A DNA stretch of 28,767 bases from positions 1-28,767 of the forward strand of contig JAKAOQ010000004.1 in assembly GCA_021812105.1 (NCBI GenBank), written 5' to 3'. Positions 1 through 5,727 of the stretch are shown here, one piece after another; positions within the stretch are counted from its first letter, which is position 1, and every line of letters starts with the position of its first letter. Origin of the DNA: Microcaldota archaeon. GTDB taxonomy: Archaea > Micrarchaeota > Micrarchaeia > Micrarchaeales > Micrarchaeaceae. Below the pieces are notes generated by a model, which saw only the letters and a program-made list of their open reading frames with translations, was not told the DNA's origin and ran no database searches. Both the position numbers and the translations under genes were made by a program.

Positions 1-241
1 TCGCTCCATAGCCGGATTTTCTAATGATAAAGATGAAATTGGGCGGCAAGCTGTAGAGCGTGAGGTAGTAGGTGTCTGTTTCATCTTCCTTTTTTGTGAG
101 TACGCCTTTGCCGATGCCGTTCAGCTTTACGCTGAATTCCTCAAACTTATTGTCATGAAACAAGCGTTCGTTAAGCCTTTGCAACGTGTGCCGATTCAGC
201 AACACGGATATTTCCTGAGTCCTTGCAATCGTAATACCCAT
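1..241 (-). CDS. Hypothetical protein, C-terminus cut off by window edge
   Basis: An open frame of 80 codons begins at an ATG (complement of 239-241) and runs off the left edge, so the C-terminus is missing. A TGA lies three codons upstream in frame, so this ATG is the first possible one. The product starts MGITIARTQEISVLL and is mixed hydrophobic and charged, with no signal peptide or membrane helix; I recognise no family. A weak Shine-Dalgarno-like GGTTGAT lies just upstream. The opposite strand is also open over most of this stretch, so the coding strand is a judgement from composition: the minus-strand product looks like a normal soluble alpha/beta protein, the other is rich in Cys, Phe and Val like a shadow. 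Confidence 0.45.
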   Translation of the reverse strand, partial: MGITIARTQEISVLLNRHTLQRLNERLFHDNKFEEFSVKLNGIGKGVLTKKEDETDTYYLTLYSLPPNFIFIIRKSGYGA

Positions 242-533
242 ACCATATCAACCATTTGATCGTTACCACATCTTAATTTATATGAGGCACCAGCTACTAC
301 TGGACGTTATTATATATTTATATTTTTCTGGCCTTGCAAAAATGGTTCTGACGTTTATGGATTTGATAGGTCAAAGGTAGCGATACAAGCGGTAAGGTCT
401 AAACAAAAACAAATCAATAAACGAATAAAACTCAGATTACTAAGGCTAGAAGATAGACTACCTTACAAAAACAGACTTTCCGGTCAACAATAGCCAAATA
501 CTATATGTTTTTATAGCTGATTGCACAAACTCA
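242..533. other. Gene-free A+T-rich stretch between the first two ORFs
   Basis: No convincing reading frame is present. The stretch contains A+T-rich runs near 305-330 that could serve as a TATA element for the leftward ORF ending at 241. A second TATA-like TTTTTATA sits near 508-515, about 20-25 bases before the ATG at 534, consistent with a leaderless transcript for the rightward gene. I see no repeat array or stable hairpin. Confidence 0.4.
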
Positions 534-998
534 ATGATGGAAGCCGTCGAATTAGGGGCCTTAATAAAAGAGATCGTAAGACAAGCAAAAGAATTGAAAG
601 ATAAGTATACGCAGGAGCAAACTGCGTTAGTCAACTATTCTGCAATATTCTCTCATAGCCAAAGTGAATATAATGAACTAATTGAAGTGGCTAGCAAAAT
701 TGGTAAAGTAGTGGATAACACGCCAACTGGCCCGCTTTTTCAAATCAAACCGATTGATACAATATCAGGAAAACTAAAATTGCTCAAAATCCGCATACCA
801 GACCAGACTAGACCGGAAAGAGGTGATGCAGATTTCACAGTTCCTAATTATGAGGCATTCAAAGCAACATACTTAACTAAACCAGAATTCAAGCTGCTTG
901 AGCGCAAAAACTTCGAAATGATAGAACTCAGTGCAAGTGGCTTTAAAGTAAGAGCCTATTTCTCAAATCCTCCATTAGATAAGCAATTAGGTATTTGA
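534..998 (+). CDS. Hypothetical 154-aa protein of the accessory segment
   Basis: This is a complete frame starting at the first of two adjacent ATG codons; no Shine-Dalgarno is visible, and a TATA-like element about 20-25 bases upstream suggests leaderless translation. The first 60 residues look helical and charged (IKEIVRQAKELKDKY), followed by a more beta-like part with PTGPLFQIKP and a C-terminal half containing RPERGDADF, an aromatic EMIELSASGF segment and YFSNPPLDKQLGI. There is no membrane segment and no cysteine. I do not recognise the family. The clear alternation of motifs and coherent C-terminal block argue for a genuine conserved protein. Codon use is more A+T-rich than in the genes after 2400, matching its neighbours in the presumed integrated segment. 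Confidence 0.7.
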   Translation: MMEAVELGALIKEIVRQAKELKDKYTQEQTALVNYSAIFSHSQSEYNELIEVASKIGKVVDNTPTGPLFQIKPIDTISGKLKLLKIRIPDQTRPERGDADFTVPNYEAFKATYLTKPEFKLLERKNFEMIELSASGFKVRAYFSNPPLDKQLGI

Positions 999-1033
999 TA
1001 CATACATTATCATAAACATGGAACACTAGTTTT

Positions 1034-1168
1034 AGGCCAAAAACAGGTCCAGGTAGTAAAGTAAAGGCAAAAACCCCATCGTAAGGAGTTTTTGGGTATC
1101 TCGTAGGGAGTAAAATGCCTTCCTTTGACCTGATTTTCGGCCGTTTTCCCTCGTAAAACTCCCCCTTA
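1034..1168. repeat. Nested imperfect inverted repeats in a non-coding stretch
   Basis: The arms 1034-1050 and 1127-1142 are inverted repeats (AGGCC..ACAGGTC against GACCTG..CGGCC, one base offset). Inside them, 1064-1069 (AAGGCA) pairs with 1116-1121 (TGCCTT). A competing pair, AGGAGTTTT near 1085-1093 against AAAACTCCCCC near 1156-1166, shares the same bases. Three related words, TCGTAAGGAG (1079), TCGTAGGGAG (1101) and TCGTAAAACT (1151), recur as imperfect direct repeats. The stretch 999-1190 has no ORF. It could be a structured small RNA, a rho-independent-like 3' end for the upstream gene, or a relic of a miniature transposable element. Confidence 0.5.
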
Positions 1169-1190
1169 ATCAGAATTCCTCTTTAGCTAC

Positions 1191-1529
1191 ATGGATCATA
1201 ATGATAACAAGTACGATGGAGATATAGGAGAGCTAAGAAGGAAACAAATCGTTATTAATGACATTGAACATATAGGCAAAGAATCAAATAACCTTGAATA
1301 AAGCGAGGTTATCGGTGTTTCAGATAACGATTACGTTGTATATGACAACAAAACAGAGCAAAAGATAACAGATGTTATCAGGAATATGACAACGAAAGAC
1401 GTTAAACGCATCGGATTATCGAAAATGCAGATGTTCAGGTTGAAGAAAAAGATAAAAGAAGGAAAGAAGATAATGTTAAAAAGGAAAACGCTAAAGAAGT
1501 TGTTTAAGGTTTTAAGCCGACTTCTCTAA
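1191..1529 (+). pseudogene. ORF interrupted by one in-frame TAA (36 + 75 codons)
   Basis: Reading from the ATG at 1191, the frame runs 36 codons (MDHNDNKYDGDIGELRR...) to a TAA at 1299-1301, then continues open in the same frame for 75 codons to TAA at 1527-1529. Both halves have the same lysine-rich, acidic/basic character, so a single substitution in a formerly intact gene is the simplest reading. The C-terminal part (KRIGLSKMQMFRLKKKI followed by a basic tail) resembles a small helix-turn-helix; similar tails occur at the ends of some archaeal Cas1 proteins, but I cannot establish homology, and no CRISPR array is present. An ATG at about 1383 could still start a 48-aa remnant. The 3' end overlaps by 26 bases the end of the convergent nuclease gene. 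Confidence 0.5.
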
Positions 1530-2085
1530 AGAACGTGCATATTTCTCCGTATTCTAATTTATCTCTTTTAGGATCGATTTTGGCAATTTGTTTATCGTTT
1601 TTCGGGTCGTATGCATAATATCTCAAGCCGTCTGTTACTATAATAGATTTACAAAGCATGTCATCTTGTAAATATTTCTTAGCCTCTTTATAGAGACGCT
1701 TTGATTCGTACTCCTTATCGTGCTCCTTATTACTATCTAGTATACTTGGGTTTTTAGCTTCTATTATTGTAAGTATTTTACTGTTAATTTCTTTCACAGA
1801 ATCTTTAGCTTCATTACCCCTAAGTCCTTCATTAAATTTCTCTTCATAAACGATGATATCAGCATGATTCTTTGCATTGCTATAGTTTGTAGGATATTGT
1901 ACTGCGATTTGCTCCTTTGAGAGGCCTAATGAAAATAACAATGGAAGTATCTGATAGGCAACAACTTCTTGCTCGGAAGGCCTATAAAATGGATACCTTT
2001 TATTGAATTTTTTATTGTATTCTTTATAAAAACAATTTAACTTTTTAATATCTTTGATGCACTTTTCAAGCTTTGCATTACGCAT
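1504..2085 (-). CDS. Stand-alone PD-(D/E)XK nuclease, HsdR N-terminus-like
   Basis: The 193-aa product has the hallmarks of the type I restriction enzyme R-subunit N-terminal nuclease fold. There is an early conserved EQEVVAYQILPLL helix (around residues 38-50), an Asp in HADIIVY (around 74-80), and IIEAK (around 107-111) supplying the E-x-K catalytic pair. A late IIVTDGLRYYAYD strand-turn-strand (around 147-159) is typical of HSDR_N proteins. The helicase/translocase part of HsdR is absent, and no HsdM or HsdS gene is nearby, so this is a solitary domain protein: a possible defence nuclease, an element-encoded nuclease or a remnant. It is lysine-rich and A+T-rich unlike the core genes to its right. 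The start ATG is the first in frame; a GTTGATGGTT sequence precedes it. Confidence 0.7.
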   Translation of the reverse strand: MRNAKLEKCIKDIKKLNCFYKEYNKKFNKRYPFYRPSEQEVVAYQILPLLFSLGLSKEQIAVQYPTNYSNAKNHADIIVYEEKFNEGLRGNEAKDSVKEINSKILTIIEAKNPSILDSNKEHDKEYESKRLYKEAKKYLQDDMLCKSIIVTDGLRYYAYDPKNDKQIAKIDPKRDKLEYGEICTFFREVGLKP

Positions 2086-2231
2086 ATAACCATCAACACA
2101 ATTAGTTAAGCTCGTATAAATTACTTACGCAAATACCCCACAAGGATATCGCGTAGAATTTCCCATGCTAAAACTATGTTAGAAAAGGGGGTGCAAAATG
2201 TCGGCTCTATATATAACCCCATAAATAGGAC

Positions 2232-2304
2232 CGGGGAGCCGGAGATTTGAACTCCGATCGTAAGCGCCCAAGGCTTACAGTCTGCCAGGTTAGCGTAGCT
2301 CCCC
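2232..2304 (-). tRNA. tRNA-Pro (anticodon UGG), atypical D-stem
   Basis: Folding by eye gives a perfect 7-bp acceptor stem (GGGGAGC/GCTCCCC), a 5-bp anticodon stem TAAGC/GCTTA around loop CTTGGGC (anticodon TGG, complement of 2268-2270) and a perfect T-arm CGGAG-TTCAAAT-CTCCG. It is 73 nt with discriminator G, and CCA is not encoded. The D-loop keeps the invariant GG and A21, but the expected D-stem halves CGCT and GACT form only one Watson-Crick and one wobble pair, which is unusual. A TATA element lies about 27-35 bases upstream (2329-2342). The 3' end faces the A+T-rich island at 1-2231, the classic arrangement for tRNA-targeted integration. Confidence 0.88.
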
Positions 2305-2328
2305 GTGTGCTATCTACTTACAGGTAAA

Positions 2329-2345
2329 CTAATAAATATATTTAC
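2329..2345. promoter_or_regulatory. Shared TATA region for tRNA-Pro (-) and rfcS (+)
   Basis: AATAAATATATTTA is nearly palindromic and lies about 27-35 bases upstream of the tRNA-Pro 5' end on the minus strand. On the plus strand it lies about 75 bases before the rfcS ATG, implying a leader of roughly 50 nt there. It can therefore serve both divergent transcripts. Confidence 0.55.
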
Positions 2346-2411
2346 AGTTTTAATCAATCGGAGGAACTAGTTGTACTGATGCTCTAGCGTGATTGCTTGC
2401 AGACACTCGAC

Positions 2412-3365
2412 ATGCCGTGGACCGAAAAATACAGACCCAAAGCACTCTCTGAAGTCATCGGCCAGACTATAATAGTAAAAAGGCTGAAGGCTTTCGTAGA
2501 GCGCGGCAACTTCCCAAACATGATATTCGCGGGCAGCGCTGGAATAGGCAAGACCACCTGCGCGATAGCGCTCGCGAATGACCTCTACAAGGGAAAAGTG
2601 GAGGGCGTGCTCAAGGAGGTTAACGCCAGCGACGCGAGGGGCATAGACGTCATAAGGGGCGAGATAAAGGAGTTCGCCAAGACCATAGCAATTGCCGACG
2701 TGCCGATCAAAATAATATTCCTTGACGAGGCAGACGCGCTGACCGCTGACGCGCAGCACGCGTTGAGAAGGACCATGGAAAAATACTCAAAGGAGACGCG
2801 CTTCATACTGAGCGCCAACTATGCGAACAAGATAATAGACCCGATACAGAGCAGGTGCGTAGTGTTCAGGTTCAAGCCTCTTAGTGACCAGGACGTGAGG
2901 GACTACATAGACAGGATAGCCAAGGGCGAGGGGCTGAAGATCGATGACAAGGCTGTCGAAGCGCTAATATACGTGAGCGAGGGCGACCTCAGGAAGCTGG
3001 CAAACACCCTGCAGAGCGCTGCCCTGCAGCACGACAGGATTACAGAATCAAGCATATACGACATAGCCGCGCGAGCAAGGCCCAAGGAGATCGCAACAAT
3101 GCTCAGGCTCGCTACCGGCGGTTCGTTCGAGGAAGCAAGGAGTGAACTTAACGGCCTGATGGTAAACCACGGCATGGGGGCCGAGGATATACTGACTCAG
3201 TGCTACCGCGAAGTGCAAAACATGAACATACCTGAACAAATGAAACTGAAAGTAATAAAAATGATTGGAGAGGCTAATTTTAGGATAGTAGAGGGTGCGA
3301 ACGAAAGGATACAGATGGAGGCGCTGCTGGCCGATATAGCACTTGAATCAAAGGGCACAAAGTAG
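2412..3365 (+). CDS. rfcS: Replication factor C small subunit
   Basis: The product is the small subunit of the archaeal clamp loader, an AAA+ ATPase that opens and loads the PCNA sliding clamp at primer-template junctions. The 317-aa protein begins MPWTEKYRPK, the standard family N-terminus. It carries Walker A GSAGIGKTT (residues 41-49), Walker B IIFLDEAD (101-108), a sensor-type ILSANY (132-137) and the SRC arginine-finger motif (147-149), followed by the usual C-terminal collar domain; length is normal. I chose ATG 2412 because it gives the family N-terminus; an in-frame TTG at 2397 would add five residues, and a stop at 2385 rules out anything longer. GGAGG near 2360 is too far away to act on either start. 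No large subunit is in this window. Confidence 0.96.
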   Translation: MPWTEKYRPKALSEVIGQTIIVKRLKAFVERGNFPNMIFAGSAGIGKTTCAIALANDLYKGKVEGVLKEVNASDARGIDVIRGEIKEFAKTIAIADVPIKIIFLDEADALTADAQHALRRTMEKYSKETRFILSANYANKIIDPIQSRCVVFRFKPLSDQDVRDYIDRIAKGEGLKIDDKAVEALIYVSEGDLRKLANTLQSAALQHDRITESSIYDIAARARPKEIATMLRLATGGSFEEARSELNGLMVNHGMGAEDILTQCYREVQNMNIPEQMKLKVIKMIGEANFRIVEGANERIQMEALLADIALESKGTK

Positions 3366-3430
3366 GTCCGTGTCAATCATGATGAAAAGGCCTACATACT
3401 CTTACACAGGGTTATATAACTGGTGGAAAA

Positions 3431-3889
3431 ATGGTAGAAGAAAATAGCGTTGCGCCGGATTTCAGGCTAGAGGGTTCTGATGGAAAATCGCATTCTCTTT
3501 CAGAATTCAAGGGAAAATACCTTATATTATATTTTTATCCTAAGGATAATACTCCTGGGTGCACTATAGAAGCAAACGATTTCAACAATAACCTGGAGAA
3601 GATAGAAAAACTCGGTGCCAAGGTTGTCGGTGTGAGCAAGGACGGCTTGGAGTCCCATGGCAAGTTCAAGGATAAGTACGAGCTCTCATTCCTGCTTCTT
3701 TCTGATCCCGAAAGCAAGGTGATTAAAGCGTACGGGGCCTACGGGGACAGGGGTATTTTCGGAATGGGCACGTTGAGGAACACGTACGTGATAGACAAAA
3801 AAGGAAAGGTAGCCAAAGTATACAGCAAGGTAAATCCCAGGGGCCACGCGAAAGAGATAATAGAATTCCTGGAGTCCAGCGCGAGATAA
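3431..3889 (+). CDS. bcp: Peroxiredoxin, Bcp/PrxQ type with a single cysteine
   Basis: This 152-aa thiol peroxidase of the AhpC/TSA-thioredoxin fold reduces hydrogen peroxide and alkyl hydroperoxides in the cytoplasm. The peroxidatic motif is NTPGCT with Cys44, followed by the VIDKKGKV beta-hairpin typical of the family. Classical Bcp has a resolving cysteine five residues after the peroxidatic one (TPGCTxxxC); here that position is Asn, and Cys44 is the only cysteine in the protein. It must therefore be recycled by an external thiol. A GGTGG sequence sits six bases before the ATG and a TATATAA element just upstream of it. It converges on the EF-like gene with a 36-base gap. Confidence 0.93.
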   Translation: MVEENSVAPDFRLEGSDGKSHSLSEFKGKYLILYFYPKDNTPGCTIEANDFNNNLEKIEKLGAKVVGVSKDGLESHGKFKDKYELSFLLLSDPESKVIKAYGAYGDRGIFGMGTLRNTYVIDKKGKVAKVYSKVNPRGHAKEIIEFLESSAR

Positions 3890-3925
3890 TACCGAACGGC
3901 CCTTTATACCGATTCAAAGCCAGTA

Positions 3926-4303
3926 TTATACTTCTACCCTAAAAATACTCTCACCTACCGATACAGGATGCCTCATCTTTATGCCCACGTCGTCGCCCTC
4001 GAACGCTTCCTCTACATCCTTCCTGTCTATCTGCATGCTTGATACCCTTTGCCTCACGTGCTCCTCTTCGCTGCCTACTTCTATTATGTCTCCTACGCTA
4101 AGATGCGATTTGAGCCTCACCGCTGCTACGCCTATCTTGCTGAAATATTGCTCTACCTCTCCTATCTCGATCTTGTTGGTGTAGCCGCCGCTCGCCGCTG
4201 TACCTGAAACCGCACCCTCTCCCGCTCTTTCCTTTGATTCCCTTTCCTCCAACTCGTTTATGGAGTTCATAGCGTCGTCAAGATCCGTTTTCTTCTTCGC
4301 CAT
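3926..4303 (-). CDS. EF-Tu domain-2-like beta-barrel protein
   Basis: The 125-aa protein has a charged, low-complexity N-terminal region (MAKKKTDLDDAMNSI, then a Ser/Ala/Gly-rich linker up to about residue 40). A compact barrel follows that resembles domain 2 of translation elongation factors: IGEVEQYFSKIGVAAVRL, VGDIIEV, VSSMQIDRK and a terminal VGESIFRV. Small stand-alone proteins of this kind are widespread in archaea as 'translation elongation factor-like' proteins; their job is not established and there is no GTPase domain. I chose ATG 4303 because it follows GGTGGTGA at ideal distance; the GTG at 4318 would add MAVVN and override that site. It lies 21 bases after the RHH gene and is probably cotranscribed with it. 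Confidence 0.78.
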   Translation of the reverse strand: MAKKKTDLDDAMNSINELEERESKERAGEGAVSGTAASGGYTNKIEIGEVEQYFSKIGVAAVRLKSHLSVGDIIEVGSEEEHVRQRVSSMQIDRKDVEEAFEGDDVGIKMRHPVSVGESIFRVEV

Positions 4304-4324
4304 ATTCACCACCGCCACGGGCGC

Positions 4325-4582
4325 TCAGTATCCGAGCGCCTCGAGCTTCTTCTTTATCAAACTCGCCTCATAGTCTAGCTTGGTTCTCTCCTCCCTGCTG
4401 TTCTCGCTAAGCACAAGGCGCAGTATGAATGCCACATAGCCCGATACAGAAGGGAAGCCCGTCCCGCTTATATGATCCTCTACCTTCTTGAAAAGCCTCG
4501 TCGGTATGGATACCGAAGTGAACTCTTGCTTTTTATCCCTTTTTACTTTCAAGATAAACACCTTCAAGTTACTATGCAACAT
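4325..4582 (-). CDS. Ribbon-helix-helix (CopG/MetJ-like) DNA-binding protein
   Basis: The core is a ribbon-helix-helix: a beta strand SVSIPTRLF (about residues 23-31), helix FKKVEDHI, turn GTGFPSVSGY and helix VAFILRLVLSE. Such proteins bind DNA as dimers and are usually repressors. A charged C-terminal helix ends KKKLEALGY, a tail also found at the end of CysD encoded next door. The ATG at 4582 is listed, but the leftward TATA at about 4588-4596 would place transcription start near 4565, inside this frame; the TTG at 4552, six bases after AGGTG, may be the real start and would give a 75-aa protein beginning directly before the RHH. It is divergent from the sulfate-activation operon, which it may regulate (inference). 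Confidence 0.82.
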   Translation of the reverse strand: MLHSNLKVFILKVKRDKKQEFTSVSIPTRLFKKVEDHISGTGFPSVSGYVAFILRLVLSENSREERTKLDYEASLIKKKLEALGY

Positions 4583-4583
4583 A

Positions 4584-4618
4584 AAGGTTTTTAAATCTAA
4601 TTATACATAATTAATATC
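4584..4618. promoter_or_regulatory. Divergent promoter between RHH gene and 100-aa/cysDN operon
   Basis: The 43-base gap contains TTTTTAAATCTAATTATACA. Read rightward, AATTATACA near 4598-4606 is about 20-28 bases from the ATG at 4626, giving a leaderless transcript. Read leftward, TTTAAAAACC places a start near 4565. The two elements overlap, so a regulator bound here would affect both directions. Confidence 0.5.
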
Positions 4619-4625
4619 TGGTTGC

Positions 4626-4928
4626 ATGACCGATAAAATATTCACAATAGCGGAAGAGCTAAAGAAGCATCCGGACGCTGCGCACTGGGAAAAATTCCAC
4701 AAAGAAGTGCTTAAAAGCAGGGCCAAATACTACAAGGTCTTCTACCCGAAGAAACTGAAAAAGCTTTCAGACCTGAGCAGCGCGTACGTGATGGTGTACG
4801 ATTCCAAATACGCACCGATGTTCAGGATACCGGCGAGCATGAAAGTTGGCGGCAAGATGCAGGGGGCATCGATATACCTTGAAGGACTGCTTAACACCAA
4901 CAAGGACTACAAAGAGTGGATAGCATGA
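4626..4928 (+). CDS. Hypothetical 100-aa protein preceding cysD
   Basis: It is a complete small frame with ATG 4626 placed at the expected transcription start. Its stop TGA overlaps the cysD start as ATGA, so translation is probably coupled and the protein is likely stoichiometric with CysD. The sequence is basic and mixed helical: a helical EELKKHPDAAHWEKFHKEV, a lysine- and tyrosine-rich YYKVFYPKKLKK, then beta-like AYVMVYDSKYAPMFRIP with a glycine-rich VGGKMQG turn. There is no cysteine and no membrane segment. I do not recognise the family. Position suggests an accessory or regulatory subunit of the ATP sulfurylase, but this rests on context alone. Confidence 0.8.
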   Translation: MTDKIFTIAEELKKHPDAAHWEKFHKEVLKSRAKYYKVFYPKKLKKLSDLSSAYVMVYDSKYAPMFRIPASMKVGGKMQGASIYLEGLLNTNKDYKEWIA

Positions 4929-5710
4929 TCGAACAAAACCTCAAGACGCTTGAAGAGAAAAGCATATACATACTCAGAGAAGCCAAGCAAAAGTTCAGCA
5001 ACGTTGCGGCGCTTTGGTCCATGGGCAAGGATTCAACCACTATGCTCGCCCTGGCGAGGAAGGCGTTCCTGGGCAAGGTGCCTTTTCCCGTAATTCACAT
5101 AGACAACAGGATAGACTTCCCGGAAACGTACGCTTTTAGGGAGTATCTTTCCAAGAAGTGGAATCTGGATCTAATAGTTGCCTACAGCGAGATAAAGCCG
5201 GACCCGATAGGCTCGGCGTGCTGTGGCCGGAACAAGCCAGAGGCTTTGAAGAAAGTAATGAAAGAGTATAACTTCGATGCCCTAATAGTCTCGATAAGGA
5301 GGGACGAGCACGGAATAAGGAGCAAGGAGAGGTACATGTCTCCGCGCGACGAAAAGTTCAGGTGGGACTACAAGAACCAGCCCGCGGAGCTGTGGGACGA
5401 CTACGCTTCCAAGGCTACGAAGGGACACGTAAGGATACATCCGTTGCTCGACTGGAATGAGATAGACATATGGCGCTATATACAGCAGGAGAAAGTGCCC
5501 GTAAACCCGCTGTACTTCTCAAGGAACGGATTCAGGTACAGAAGCCTCGGATGCACGCACTGCACGGTCCCAGTCAAATCGGACGCCAAGAGTGTCAAGG
5601 ATATAGTAAAAGAGCTCAAGATAACTAAGACTGAGGAGAGGTCTGGCAGGAGCATGGACAAGGAAAACGAATACGTGATGCAGAGGCTGAGGTCCCTGGG
5701 CTACATGTAG
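4925..5710 (+). CDS. cysD: Sulfate adenylyltransferase subunit 2 (CysD)
   Basis: This is the catalytic subunit of heterodimeric ATP sulfurylase, forming adenosine 5'-phosphosulfate (APS) from ATP and sulfate, driven by GTP hydrolysis on CysN. The 261-aa protein has the PP-loop SMGKDST (residues 32-38), IHIDN plus FPET downstream, then HPLLDWNEIDIWRYI. Family-diagnostic RYRSLGC..CT.PV and ERSGR lie in the C-terminal third. It is shorter than bacterial CysD (about 300 aa). PAPS reductase is a related PP-loop family, but the C-terminal CysD signature and the adjacent cysN favour CysD. Start ATG 4925 overlaps the upstream stop; a GTG at 4916 is possible but less likely. The protein ends QRLRSLGYM, similar to the RHH protein's tail. 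Confidence 0.92.
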   Translation: MIEQNLKTLEEKSIYILREAKQKFSNVAALWSMGKDSTTMLALARKAFLGKVPFPVIHIDNRIDFPETYAFREYLSKKWNLDLIVAYSEIKPDPIGSACCGRNKPEALKKVMKEYNFDALIVSIRRDEHGIRSKERYMSPRDEKFRWDYKNQPAELWDDYASKATKGHVRIHPLLDWNEIDIWRYIQQEKVPVNPLYFSRNGFRYRSLGCTHCTVPVKSDAKSVKDIVKELKITKTEERSGRSMDKENEYVMQRLRSLGYM

Positions 5711-5727
5711 AAGCAAGGAGTGGTTCT

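Noticed and set aside
2..259. Open frame on the plus strand across the left end
   Set aside because: It mirrors the minus-strand ORF, has a Cys/Phe/Val-rich shadow-like product, and its only ATG lies far inside.
999..1190. CRISPR-like short repeats
   Set aside because: The TCGTA-words are only about 10 bases, unevenly spaced and diverged; there are no equal-length spacers.
1299..1301. Recoding of the in-frame TAA
   Set aside because: No recoding signal is visible, archaeal recoding known to me uses TAG or TGA, and all other genes end normally on TAA, TAG or TGA.
2232..2304. Reading this tRNA as tRNA-Tyr (GTA) with an intron
   Set aside because: CTGTAAG looks like a Tyr loop, but the TAAGC/GCTTA stem around CTTGGGC is perfect and gives tRNA-Pro without needing an intron.
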